Below, in pieces: positions 24,838 through 32,657 of a stretch of 64,000 nt of DNA (position 1 is the first letter of the stretch; each line of letters starts with the position of its first letter). The notes below the pieces were generated by a model. That model saw nothing but the letters and a program-made list of their open reading frames with translations, made no database searches and had not been told where the DNA came from. The DNA is taken from positions 124,001 through 188,000 of the forward strand of contig NZ_JABFMU010000005.1 of assembly GCF_013359695.1 (NCBI RefSeq). Direction: 5' to 3'. A program made the translations under genes and the position numbers. This DNA is from Pseudomonas sp. C2B4 (lineage in GTDB: Bacteria > Pseudomonadota > Gammaproteobacteria > Pseudomonadales > Pseudomonadaceae).

Positions 24838-25986
24838 TTAATCAACCGAGGGTGATACGATTGGAAGACTATGGTCATAGATGTCCATCATCTTCGGATC
24901 CCGGTGACCGCTGGCTTCTTGCTTATCCGCACGGGTACCAGCAGTGTCAGTAATGCCACGGCGCTTAAGATCATGCAGCGCGAACCGCTCCTCTGGTTCG
25001 ATAGTTCCATCGGCGATCGTCAAGGTAATGAAGCGTTGCCAAGCGGTGTCGAGGCTCGTTTTGCGAAGCCGACCCCCATGGCTGGCAACGATGATAAAGC
25101 GCTTCGAAAGGGCGATCGGGATCGGTGTTTTCCTGCGTTCCCATGTCCTGGCACGCAGAGCCTTTGCACCATCCCAAACGGCGCGTAGCCGCGGAGTCCA
25201 ACGAACAATATTGTCTCTACTACCCTTGCGCCGATTCGTCAGAATCCCTTCTTCCAGCTCGTTGGCATCTGTGAGCGTCACGACCTCGATGCCGCGTAAC
25301 CGGCACAAATAGGCCAGCTCCATCACGCTGGCCAAGTACTCCGGACAACTACCAGGCTCATTCCGAGCCAGACGCCCACGGGCAGTTGCGCGATCGAATA
25401 GAACGGCCATCACGTTGTGCCGTGGCAATCGGCGTTGCTTCCGTTCGATCGGGGCCTCGATGCCCAGGGCAGGGTTTACTTCCAGGAATCCACGATTACG
25501 CCCCCACTGCAGAACACGGCGCAGGTATCGAAGCGCGTGAGCGGCCTTTGAGGGCGTACCCTCATCTGCGAGCCGATCGACAATGCGTTGCACCAGGGCG
25601 GCAGTGAACTTCTTCACTGCCAGATCGCCCAGCGGCTTGCCCAGTTTGGTTGGGATATTGAGCACCACATCTCTGGAGTAGCAGTAGTCGTCGTGAGTCT
25701 TCGGCGCGAGCTTCTTGTAACGGTCACTCAGGTGGAATTGCTCGCAGACGTAGCGAAGGGTGCCACGGTCGACATTGGACCTTTCGTCCATGATCCGATG
25801 AAGTTCGGCCAATGAAACATCTGCAGGCGCGACGTTCTTGCGGCGTTGCTTTCCGGTTTCGTCGTAATGAAGGGTGTACCAGACTCCGCTGCCGCGATGG
25901 TCGAAGTAAATGGCCGCCGGGAGAGCGGCCTGATCGATATGGGCAGGGATATGGGGATTGTGCTTACGCTTCCTTGCTCGCCTCAT
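24838..25986 (-). CDS. int: Phage tyrosine integrase
   Basis: 382 residues. An N-terminal arm-binding/SAM-like region is followed by the catalytic domain with R231 ('LCRLRGIEVVTL'), K254 ('NRRKGSRDN'), H338 and R342 ('LHDLKRRGITD'), H361 ('ASGHRDPKM') and the nucleophile Y370 ('MDIYDHSL'). The full set is present. It catalyses recombination at the tRNA-Thr attB. Its start overlaps the DUF4224 gene by four bases, so it is the last gene of the leftward early operon and is probably expressed from the early promoter. Confidence 0.96.
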   Translation of the reverse strand: MRRARKRKHNPHIPAHIDQAALPAAIYFDHRGSGVWYTLHYDETGKQRRKNVAPADVSLAELHRIMDERSNVDRGTLRYVCEQFHLSDRYKKLAPKTHDDYCYSRDVVLNIPTKLGKPLGDLAVKKFTAALVQRIVDRLADEGTPSKAAHALRYLRRVLQWGRNRGFLEVNPALGIEAPIERKQRRLPRHNVMAVLFDRATARGRLARNEPGSCPEYLASVMELAYLCRLRGIEVVTLTDANELEEGILTNRRKGSRDNIVRWTPRLRAVWDGAKALRARTWERRKTPIPIALSKRFIIVASHGGRLRKTSLDTAWQRFITLTIADGTIEPEERFALHDLKRRGITDTAGTRADKQEASGHRDPKMMDIYDHSLPIVSPSVD

Positions 25987-26195
25987 AATATGTCGGAGTC
26001 GTACCTTTCAGCGCTGGCCGCCGTGACGCCGCCAGCATGATTAATCAGATCAAGGGTTGTCCAAGGACCTGTCCGCCCCCGGAACAACCGAACGCCCTGG
26101 TCGATCAGTGATCGCTCAACGTCCGATCTGCGCTGATAACCAGTTATTTGTTGCAGGTCTTGAAAGGTCAAAACACCAGGTGTTGCTTGAGTCAC
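25983..26195 (-). CDS. DUF4224-like small protein, possible excisionase/regulator
   Basis: 70 residues from the GTG at 26195, chosen because GAGGG lies eight bases upstream and the codon overlaps the previous stop. The core 'LTFQDLQQITGYQRRSDVERSLIDQG' is DUF4224-like. Such proteins sit next to phage integrases in many pseudomonad prophages, have a winged-helix-like size and may serve as excisionase. Overlaps of four bases on both sides mark tight coupling. Confidence 0.65.
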   Translation of the reverse strand: MTQATPGVLTFQDLQQITGYQRRSDVERSLIDQGVRLFRGRTGPWTTLDLINHAGGVTAASAERYDSDIL

Positions 26196-26395
26196 AGCAC
26201 AGCCCTCGAACCTGAATGTTCCCGTGCCTGATGGCAAAGTAGTGTAGAGCCGGGTACTGCTGGAAGCGAAGTAGAAACCATAGAGTTTGATTCTGGAGCT
26301 CTGTTTCCCAGTTTCCGCGCCCAGTCGCTGAGTTGCAGGATAAGTAGGGCTTGAAGGGCACACCGGTCACAATCGTTGATAACTTGGATCTGCAT
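26192..26395 (-). CDS. Small prophage hypothetical protein (67 aa)
   Basis: 67 residues from the ATG at 26395 (GGGAG nine bases upstream). The N-terminus 'MQIQVINDCDRCALQALLIL' has a CxxC pair; the rest is polar with no recognised domain. It lies five bases after the primase and overlaps the DUF4224 gene by four bases. Supported by RBS and spacing only. Confidence 0.5.
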   Translation of the reverse strand: MQIQVINDCDRCALQALLILQLSDWARKLGNRAPESNSMVSTSLPAVPGSTLLCHQAREHSGSRAVL

Positions 26396-26400
26396 CGCTG

Positions 26401-29106
26401 TTACTCCCGAAAGATGAAGCAGCGCATGGTGGAGGGGATGTGGGTAGTTGGGGCCATGTCCTGCTGTCGGGCACGGATAACGCTCTCTACCCGCTTCTGG
26501 GTATCTAGGCACTGGTGAGCACGGCAGTCTTTGAGCAGGCGGCGCAGCACGGCCAAATCTGGGATCCGCTGGCGGTGTTCAAGGGCGACTTCGGCAAACT
26601 GGTTGAGATTGATGGCAATCACGCCGGCCTTCTTGCTGTGATTGACCAGTGGGGCAGCAGGCAGCGACTCGAGGTAGTCGAACACCTGCCAGAACTCGTT
26701 CACTTCCTTCGGATCGGTACTGATCGCCGCTTGGCGTTCGTTGGCCGCTTTCTGGAGATACTTACGGCATGCCTGGAGCATGTGGTCCGGAATGGCGATG
26801 ACGAGCTGCAGGCAATCGAGCAGTGCCAGCATCATGCTGTGGTTCTTGATGACTCGATCGGATGACAGGTTACGACTGGCCCACAGCTCGGCGCGGTACT
26901 TGGGATACAGCTCAGCGAAACGCTTGAGAACCAATGGCTCGGCGCGCATTGCCTTCAACATGAAATGACTGACGTGATCCAGTTCGGTTTGGACGATCGC
27001 ATCAGCCGCCTTGCGGCTTTCATCAGTGATCACAGGCTTGAGGAACGGTAGTCGGACGATACGGCTGATGATCGCTTCGTGGCCGGTAACAATCGCGTTC
27101 TGGGCGATCACGATGGAAGCGCGAAACGGCGGTTCGTAGGTGTCGTTGCTATTGGACTTTACGCCCCGGGTACGCAGGGTGCCGCCACCGTAGAAGTCCT
27201 TGAACTGGTCCCACTCGAAGGCTTTCGTATTGTCCTCGTTGGTGTTTCGGTCAGCCTCGAGGAGCACCAATGGTAGGTTTGCCACCTGGCCCATGGCCCG
27301 GCTCAGACCCGAGAACGAGCTTTTGGCCGGGTCGAAACCCTCATAGATTCGCCCGAACAGTTTCCACAAGAATTTGATCAGCGTAGTTTTGCCCGAATCG
27401 GGCTCGCCGGACATCTCCAGGAACGGGAAACTCTCGTGCTCTGCTCGGATCTGCTCGGCGAACAGCGAGCCAAACCAGTAGGTGAGCGCCAGAATGCCGT
27501 TCTCGCCAAAGCAGGTCCAAAGGTTAGGCAGCCAGTCTTCGCGATAGCCCTTGGCGTCCAAGGCCGTCTTTAGTTTCACCGACTTCATTAGACACTTGAC
27601 CCGCTGCTTGCCGAACTCAAAAAAATCCTCGTCGTTGGCCTTGTAGACAGACCCACTGTGGATGGTGATGTCATTAAAGATGTAGGCCTTGTGGTCCCGG
27701 CTGTAACCCAAAAAGTCGATGGTTTCGACGGTCTTCAAACCATCGGTTTGCCGAATGATGATCTGGTCCAAGTGTTTTTGAGTGCCGAGCCAGGTGGCGC
27801 CGGAGTACATCAGACGGGTCTTGAATTCGCTGCTCGAGGAGATCTGTTTCGGCGTGAAGGTGTAGTTCTCACCCTCATCGTCGTGGATGCCAGCCACGTG
27901 GAAGTAAAACCACGCCTCGTTGGTGACGTCGTTCACTTGCTTGTACAGCGCCTCGAAGCGGCAGTTGGCCAATAGCTTTAGCCCGCAAACGTTCTGCAGC
28001 ACCTTGCGGCGTGCAGCCTTGTCGTTGAGTTGCTGCTCATTGTGATCTTCGCTTGTCGCCAGCGCCTTTTGTTCCTCCTCGAGCTTCGACAAGTCGAACT
28101 TGGCCCAGTAGGTTTGGTTGCTGAAATTAAACGCGAACTCTGGAAATCCTTCGTCCCAGGTGTACATCAGCAACGCCTTTTCCTTCGGCGACGGAGCGAG
28201 GAGCAAATCGCCCTCATGACGCGCAGCATCCAGATCCCGTTTGCGCTTGTCGTTGCGAGACTTACCTTCTTCCTCGAACTGCCAGCGCTGGTGTAGGTCG
28301 TTCCAGTCGACTTTTTTGTCCCGTTGGGGAATAAGTGCAGCCTTGCACTTGAAGCCCATTTCGCGCGCCTGTTTTACCCAACGCAGCAGGTAGCCACGGG
28401 CTGTTGGCTCGTTGTCCAGAGCCCAGACCAGCGTGGGCAAATTACCCGGGCGCTGCTCGTGCAGTTGCTTCAATGCCTCGATCGGGAAATTCACACTCGA
28501 CATGGCTGACACAGCATTGACTGCGTTTTGCACTAGAGCGCTGGCATCGAAGATGCCCTCAACAATCCACAGCTCTGTGACGGTGGCCAAGTCCACACTC
28601 GGGGGGCACCACCATTCTCCCTGAGCGCTGTATTTCGGCTTGAAGCGGGCTTTCATCTTGCCGAAGCGGGCAGGGCGATCGATCAGGCGTTCCCAGTAAC
28701 CACCGTTTGGCAGGACGAAGCGAATCGTGGCGCTGGACTCGTTCGTTTCGTGGTTGACGTAGTTCTCTTGTGTGAACCAACCGGTCATATTCCCGGCGTT
28801 CAGGCCCCGGGCGAATTCCAAGTACGCTCGGGCGGTTAAGGTCGGGTCGTTGTCCGTTGCCGGTGCTCGCTTGCTCCAATCTTCGAACAGGTCCTCATAA
28901 AGTTCTTTGACGTGTTCGATGTGGCCGCAGCGCTCTGGACGACCACAGCGGATCTGCCAGGGTTTGTCGTGGCGAGCGTACAACTCTTTCTTATTGCATG
29001 CGGGGCAGACGCCACCCCGCATGTAGTTCGTGCCTGCACGTAATTTCAGGCCGAAGTCGTCTTCCAACCGCTGAAGTACTTGTGTGCGGATATCTTCATT
29101 CATCAT
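26401..29106 (-). CDS. Phage DNA primase-helicase (zinc ribbon, Toprim, P-loop)
   Basis: 901 residues. The N-terminal zinc ribbon is 'CPACNKKELYARH...CGRPERCGH' (about 34-62). The Toprim-like region has 'LWIVEGIFDASALVQ' (about 180) and 'LVWALDNEPTARGY' (about 223). A superfamily-3-like ATPase has Walker A 'SGEPDSGKTTLIKFL' (about 560) and Walker B 'LPLVLLEADRN'. The order matches P4-alpha-type primase-helicases that start replication at an iteron origin. It is the main replication gene of the leftward operon. The start ATG follows the previous stop by a few bases. Confidence 0.88.
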   Translation of the reverse strand: MMNEDIRTQVLQRLEDDFGLKLRAGTNYMRGGVCPACNKKELYARHDKPWQIRCGRPERCGHIEHVKELYEDLFEDWSKRAPATDNDPTLTARAYLEFARGLNAGNMTGWFTQENYVNHETNESSATIRFVLPNGGYWERLIDRPARFGKMKARFKPKYSAQGEWWCPPSVDLATVTELWIVEGIFDASALVQNAVNAVSAMSSVNFPIEALKQLHEQRPGNLPTLVWALDNEPTARGYLLRWVKQAREMGFKCKAALIPQRDKKVDWNDLHQRWQFEEEGKSRNDKRKRDLDAARHEGDLLLAPSPKEKALLMYTWDEGFPEFAFNFSNQTYWAKFDLSKLEEEQKALATSEDHNEQQLNDKAARRKVLQNVCGLKLLANCRFEALYKQVNDVTNEAWFYFHVAGIHDDEGENYTFTPKQISSSSEFKTRLMYSGATWLGTQKHLDQIIIRQTDGLKTVETIDFLGYSRDHKAYIFNDITIHSGSVYKANDEDFFEFGKQRVKCLMKSVKLKTALDAKGYREDWLPNLWTCFGENGILALTYWFGSLFAEQIRAEHESFPFLEMSGEPDSGKTTLIKFLWKLFGRIYEGFDPAKSSFSGLSRAMGQVANLPLVLLEADRNTNEDNTKAFEWDQFKDFYGGGTLRTRGVKSNSNDTYEPPFRASIVIAQNAIVTGHEAIISRIVRLPFLKPVITDESRKAADAIVQTELDHVSHFMLKAMRAEPLVLKRFAELYPKYRAELWASRNLSSDRVIKNHSMMLALLDCLQLVIAIPDHMLQACRKYLQKAANERQAAISTDPKEVNEFWQVFDYLESLPAAPLVNHSKKAGVIAINLNQFAEVALEHRQRIPDLAVLRRLLKDCRAHQCLDTQKRVESVIRARQQDMAPTTHIPSTMRCFIFRE

Positions 29107-29111
29107 GAGTG

Positions 29112-29357
29112 TTACTTCGCTGGTTTAAGGCTGAGGCCAAGGCTGTGGGTGAGGGCGCCGATCAGGTGTTTTTGAGCGGCCATCACAGGGCTATTGGCGA
29201 GGATTGATCCGTGGCGCAGGCCATCCGGAATCAGGCGGTATTGGTCTGCGTACCAGAGATCATTGAGGCTGAGTCGGTATTGCTCGCGCAGGTTGGCCAA
29301 GAGCGCTTGAGCCTGATCGGGCGTCAGTTTTGCGTTGATGTTCATGGCGTTTTCCAT
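29112..29357 (-). CDS. Small prophage hypothetical protein (81 aa)
   Basis: 81 residues from the ATG at 29357, seven bases after GAGG; an upstream TTG in frame is less likely. It is helical: 'LTPDQAQALLANLREQYRLSL', then 'HLIGALTHSLGLSLKPAK'. There is no known domain. It is five bases upstream of the primase gene and probably translated with it. Confidence 0.55.
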   Translation of the reverse strand: MENAMNINAKLTPDQAQALLANLREQYRLSLNDLWYADQYRLIPDGLRHGSILANSPVMAAQKHLIGALTHSLGLSLKPAK

Positions 29358-29432
29358 CGTCAAACCTCAATTCCGGGCGCAGTTCACCCAAACCCACGGG
29401 ATGTGTGGGACAGGCGAGTTATTGGGTGGGTG

Positions 29433-29798
29433 TTACGGTGCGGCTATGCGGAAACGGCCGTTGTCCGGTGCATTGAGAATGCGTTCGTAGATCAGGCTGA
29501 CCGGCACGGCCCAGGTGTTACCTGTGGCAGGGTCAATGATGACTGTGTGGGTGGATGTGCTGTTGAAGATGTCCAATCGCTGACGGTTGCGTATCTCCGA
29601 CATGTGGCTGCACGCCAGATGCACCAGCCTTTCAGCGGTCTGGGTCAGCACGTCATAGTCGCTGACCAGGTGCTGTACGGCCCGGTCGAACAACTGCTGA
29701 TCGTTGCCCAGGTGTTCGCATTGGTGTCGCTCCAGGAACGCAAGCGCGGCGGCTTGGAGCATGTCCTGGTATTCCTGTACGGCAGGCAGGTTGGTCAT
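29433..29798 (-). CDS. Prophage hypothetical protein (121 aa)
   Basis: 121 residues from the ATG at 29798, which overlaps the previous stop by four bases and has GGAG upstream. The first 75 residues are helical and rich in His/Asp; the end is 'VSLIYERILNAPDNGRFRIAAP'. No domain is recognised. Its place between the YmfL-like regulator and the replication genes suggests an early accessory function. Confidence 0.55.
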   Translation of the reverse strand: MTNLPAVQEYQDMLQAAALAFLERHQCEHLGNDQQLFDRAVQHLVSDYDVLTQTAERLVHLACSHMSEIRNRQRLDIFNSTSTHTVIIDPATGNTWAVPVSLIYERILNAPDNGRFRIAAP

Positions 29799-30274
29799 TT
29801 GGATGTCTCCGACTTCGATGCGTGCAGTTGGATAACTGCAAGAACCTCGGCATGCCTGGCGGCCAGGTGAAGAGTCTCCGCTTGTAGGATCGTCTCGGCT
29901 TCGACCTGATTGATGATCCCGTCCTTCAATGCCTCGGCAATCAGCTGATCCACAGTGCCTTTCTTGGCGGCAGCCTGGACGCATCGGGCATACATTTCGA
30001 CGTTATCGAGCGATTCAGGCTCGGTCACCGGGACGAACATGCCGCCGTACATCGATGCGATGTATTCAGGCAAATGGGTGGTGCCGGCTTCCAGTTCGAG
30101 CAGGTAGATCTGAGCGTCAGTCAGTGGGCGGCTGTTGTTGTTTTCATAGGCGTGGTTGTCGAACTTCTTCAGCGCCAATCCGATTCGAGCTGCTGCGCAT
30201 TCACGTCCACCTGGGTAAGTGCAAATGATTGCACTGACGACCTGTCGCCGGGTCTTTAGAACGATGTTCTTCAT
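29795..30274 (-). CDS. YmfL/CII-like putative regulatory protein
   Basis: 159 residues. The N-terminus 'RRQVVSAIICTYPGGRECAAARIGLALKKFDNHAYEN' looks like a helix-turn-helix, and 'LTDAQIYLLELEAG' resembles the YmfL/phage CII family seen in lambdoid and P2-like prophages. The C-terminal half is helical and probably oligomerises. Second gene after the Cro-like gene, the normal position for a CII-type protein. Confidence 0.6.
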   Translation of the reverse strand: MKNIVLKTRRQVVSAIICTYPGGRECAAARIGLALKKFDNHAYENNNSRPLTDAQIYLLELEAGTTHLPEYIASMYGGMFVPVTEPESLDNVEMYARCVQAAAKKGTVDQLIAEALKDGIINQVEAETILQAETLHLAARHAEVLAVIQLHASKSETSK

Positions 30275-30303
30275 CTTCTGCTACTCCCTGTGGGTCAGTG
30301 CCA

Positions 30304-30516
30304 TTACTGTTCGATCACGCCGTCTTTGATGCCAAGCAATACGGCGGCGCGATGTGCCTCCCCACGGCGACAATGGCTCTGGCCACTCAGCACCGCGTAA
30401 ACGGTGCTGGCGTTTAGATCATGCAATTTGGCAAAGTCTTTCGCGGATTGACCGCGCTTCTCTAGGGCTTCACGCGCTTGTTTGCGGGCTTGCTCAGTGA
30501 TGCATGTGTTGGGCAT
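30304..30516 (-). CDS. Cro-like DNA-binding protein (BcepMu gp16-type)
   Basis: 70 residues from the ATG at 30516. The helix-turn-helix is 'SAKDFAKLHDLNASTVYAVLSGQ' in shortened form (about 24-46), followed by 'RRGEAHRAAVLLGIKDG', typical of the BcepMu gp16-like family. It diverges from the CI-like gene across the TGCA operator array, so it should be the early repressor of the switch. The RBS is weak (GGAA, 12 bases up). Confidence 0.72.
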   Translation of the reverse strand: MPNTCITEQARKQAREALEKRGQSAKDFAKLHDLNASTVYAVLSGQSHCRRGEAHRAAVLLGIKDGVIEQ

Positions 30517-30518
30517 AG

Positions 30519-30575
30519 TGCAATTCCGTGCAGTTTCATGTGGTGTGGAATGCACAATGATGCACTTCGGTGCAT
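30519..30575. promoter_or_regulatory. Lysogeny operator: TGCA units spaced by exactly 10 bp
   Basis: TGCA-N6-TGCA at 30519-30532, and TGCA at 30551, 30561 and 30571, again ten bases apart. ATGCAC-TTCG-GTGCAT (30560-30575) is a perfect palindrome. A further TGCA lies at 30602. The block fills the 84-base gap between cro-like and cI-like starts, so the units fall on one face of the helix between the divergent promoters. Confidence 0.6.
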
Positions 30576-30600
30576 TTGTAAATATCAGAGATGAATTATT

Positions 30601-30951
30601 TTGCACCTTTCCGAAGAGATAGGCTCCCGACTGCAGGAAGAACGAAAGCGATGCGCGAAAACTCAGAACGAGCTTGCGGATGCATTGGGAATAGCCAAGC
30701 GAACGCAAGCTAACTACGAGTCTGGAGCTAGTGACGCGACGGCGTCGTATTTGAGCAAAGTCTCGATTCAGTTCGGTTTTGACGTCCCGTATATTCTGAA
30801 TGGTGTGCGGACAACACTGTCCGAGCATGCTCTCAGTGACGTCGAAGACATGCTTGTTAAGCAATATCGAAGCATTCCGGAGGATGACCAAAAAGCTATC
30901 CGCCGTTTTCTCCAAGCGATGGCGGATGACGCTGCTAAATATCAGAAATAA
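30601..30951 (+). CDS. CI-like prophage repressor (HTH_3)
   Basis: 116 residues from a TTG at 30601; the ATG at 30591 is out of frame. The helix-turn-helix at about 20-45 ('KTQNELADALGIAKRTQANYES') is followed by 'ATASYLSKVSIQFGFDVPYIL', typical of short phage repressors. There is no RecA-cleavable LexA-type peptidase domain at this length, so induction may need an antirepressor. It diverges from the Cro-like gene across the TGCA array. The TTG start could keep expression low. Confidence 0.8.
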   Translation: MHLSEEIGSRLQEERKRCAKTQNELADALGIAKRTQANYESGASDATASYLSKVSIQFGFDVPYILNGVRTTLSEHALSDVEDMLVKQYRSIPEDDQKAIRRFLQAMADDAAKYQK

Positions 30952-31037
30952 CCATTCGGACAATCAGAGATGTCTGATTCCCTCAGCACGCTGGCTCACT
31001 AACGTGGATTCAACAATGCACTTTATGGAGCAGTAGC

Positions 31038-31232
31038 ATGTTGAATGAAACAAGCGGCACCCTTGTCGATACGGACGCTTTAAGGAACGAGCGACCCGTG
31101 TTCACCCACGTTGAAAGTCATTTGATCGACACCTACCGGCGGTTGAGTGCTGATGATCGGAAACAAGTTTGGCGCCTCGCGAATTTGCTAGCAGAACATC
31201 CAACTCTGTTTGAGTGCAGGGATACCCCATAA
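31038..31232 (+). CDS. Small prophage protein downstream of the repressor (64 aa)
   Basis: 64 residues with GGAG seven bases before the ATG. 'HLIDTYRRLSADDRKQVWRLANLLAE' resembles the C-terminal tails of short CI-like proteins ('YRSIPEDDQKAIRRFLQAM' in the gene just upstream), so it may be a split or duplicated repressor tail or a partner of CI. The gap to the repressor is 86 bases and contains the inverted repeat ATCAGA-GATG-TCTGAT (30963-30978). Confidence 0.55.
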   Translation: MLNETSGTLVDTDALRNERPVFTHVESHLIDTYRRLSADDRKQVWRLANLLAEHPTLFECRDTP

Positions 31233-31298
31233 CCGTTCTACTCGAAGTAAAAAGCCAACTGAAATAGTCGCCGACGCTAATGCGTTGGCGGTTTGTAC

Positions 31299-31556
31299 CT
31301 ACGCAACCGCCTGCGATCCCAACTGCTCAAACAACTCCCGTTGCTGCGCCCTGGGCATGCCTCTCAAACGATCGAACAGCATTCTTTCAAATGACTGCGC
31401 CGAAGGGCTCAGCGTGTGCGAAAACGTCAGATTTGCGACCCACGTGTGCCCGCATTTTGCGTCCAGGCATTGGCAGTAGAGCTTCGCAAAATCGACGGAA
31501 AGTTCTTCTCTGGAAGCAATGCGGCCCTTATGTCCGCATTTACATACAACTCGCAT
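31299..31556 (-). CDS. Ogr/Delta-like zinc-finger activator of late genes
   Basis: 85 residues from the ATG at 31556 (GGGAGGG upstream). Four cysteines form the Ogr-type finger: 'VVCKCGHKG' and 'LYCQCLDAKCGHTW'. In P2 the Ogr protein binds RNA polymerase alpha and activates the four late promoters. It lies 66 bases past the portal stop, as in P2-like phages where ogr follows the late genes. No clear TGT-N12-ACA Ogr site was found in the terminase/scaffold gap. Confidence 0.82.
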   Translation of the reverse strand: MRVVCKCGHKGRIASREELSVDFAKLYCQCLDAKCGHTWVANLTFSHTLSPSAQSFERMLFDRLRGMPRAQQRELFEQLGSQAVA

Positions 31557-31622
31557 TGTGTCCCTCCCCAGGGGCAACTTGTCGCTGCCATACTGCCACA
31601 ATATGTAGTGGTAATCTCTCTT

Positions 31623-32657
31623 CTAGGTGCTTGATGTAGTGTTATCAACTGTTTTTGTTGCTGTTCTCCAGGTGAATCGCCTGTCTTCGCGTAGCGAGTC
31701 ATTCAGCTGGTTGAACAGCTGGCAAATCGGTCGTATTTCGTTGCTGGTGTAAACGCGATCGATCTTCTCTATGTCGCCAAACCCGCCGTTGTTTTCCGGA
31801 ATGATGCCGGCCAGCGCGGGATTCATCCGCCAGGCGGCGATCACATCGTTTCGCGTGATGTTCTTCACCTTCTCCAGCTCGTCCTTGGCCTGAAAATCAC
31901 CCACCGGGATGATCTGAATCGCGTTCTCCTTGCCATTGGGAATGTTGACGAACATTGAGCGGAAGTTGCCTACGCCCTTGCTGGCGCTGATTTGGGCGCG
32001 CAGTTCCTCTTCGTCTTCCTCGGTCAGGTCCGGGTCGTTGGTGTAGAAGATGTATCCCGCGTGCGCACCGTTGCTGTAGTAGCGCCGACGGAACAAGGTT
32101 GCGGCTTCATTGAGCAGCAGCGCCTGCAGGCCGCCCAGGTAGTCCGGCACGCCGTAGATGTTCTGTTCCACGTCGTAGTCCAAGACGTGAGCGATGTCGT
32201 CCTGGTCAAATTCCATTTCCTTGTTGTCGGGCAGCAGCATCACGAACCCGCCATCTACCTTGACCCGCATGTTTATTGCCGGCAGGTGCTGCAGCTCCAG
32301 GACCTGGCCGAAGGCGTTTCGGTCGCGGTAAAAATAGCCTTCGCCGAAAACCATGTAATCCAGTGCGGCCCGTCCCATGGTTTCCGTGCTGCAGCCGGCC
32401 GAGGGGATGAACTCACGCAGTAGCAGGTTGCGTTTGAACTTGGGAATGGCGCCGTGGTGTGCGTTGGCACGCAGCAGTTTGGCCAGGCCGGCCCGCGATA
32501 CGGGGGGCTTGTAGATTTTGCCGTCGTCGCTGGGAAATACGCCCACGTACTCGCCGATGTTGCCCGACAACACTTGTTCCGGCTCCCCGAACGTAAAGGA
32601 GCGCATGGGCTGTTGCGATCGTTGAACTACCTGGGGCTTTCTGCGTTTGTTGGCCAT
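31623..32657 (-). CDS. Phage portal protein (P2 gpQ-like)
   Basis: 344 residues from the ATG at 32657, exactly the length of P2 gpQ; an upstream ATG at 32681 would add eight. Portal features include 'RSFTFGEPEQVLSGNIGEYVG' near the N-terminus, 'LDYMVFGEGYFYRDRNAFG', 'DIAHVLDYDVEQNIYGVPDYLGG' and the C-terminal 'WRMNPALAGIIPENNGGFGDIEK'. It forms the dodecameric vertex ring for DNA packaging. The start lies inside the open reading frame of the terminase gene (see that entry). Confidence 0.93.
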   Translation of the reverse strand: MANKRRKPQVVQRSQQPMRSFTFGEPEQVLSGNIGEYVGVFPSDDGKIYKPPVSRAGLAKLLRANAHHGAIPKFKRNLLLREFIPSAGCSTETMGRAALDYMVFGEGYFYRDRNAFGQVLELQHLPAINMRVKVDGGFVMLLPDNKEMEFDQDDIAHVLDYDVEQNIYGVPDYLGGLQALLLNEAATLFRRRYYSNGAHAGYIFYTNDPDLTEEDEEELRAQISASKGVGNFRSMFVNIPNGKENAIQIIPVGDFQAKDELEKVKNITRNDVIAAWRMNPALAGIIPENNGGFGDIEKIDRVYTSNEIRPICQLFNQLNDSLREDRRFTWRTATKTVDNTTSST

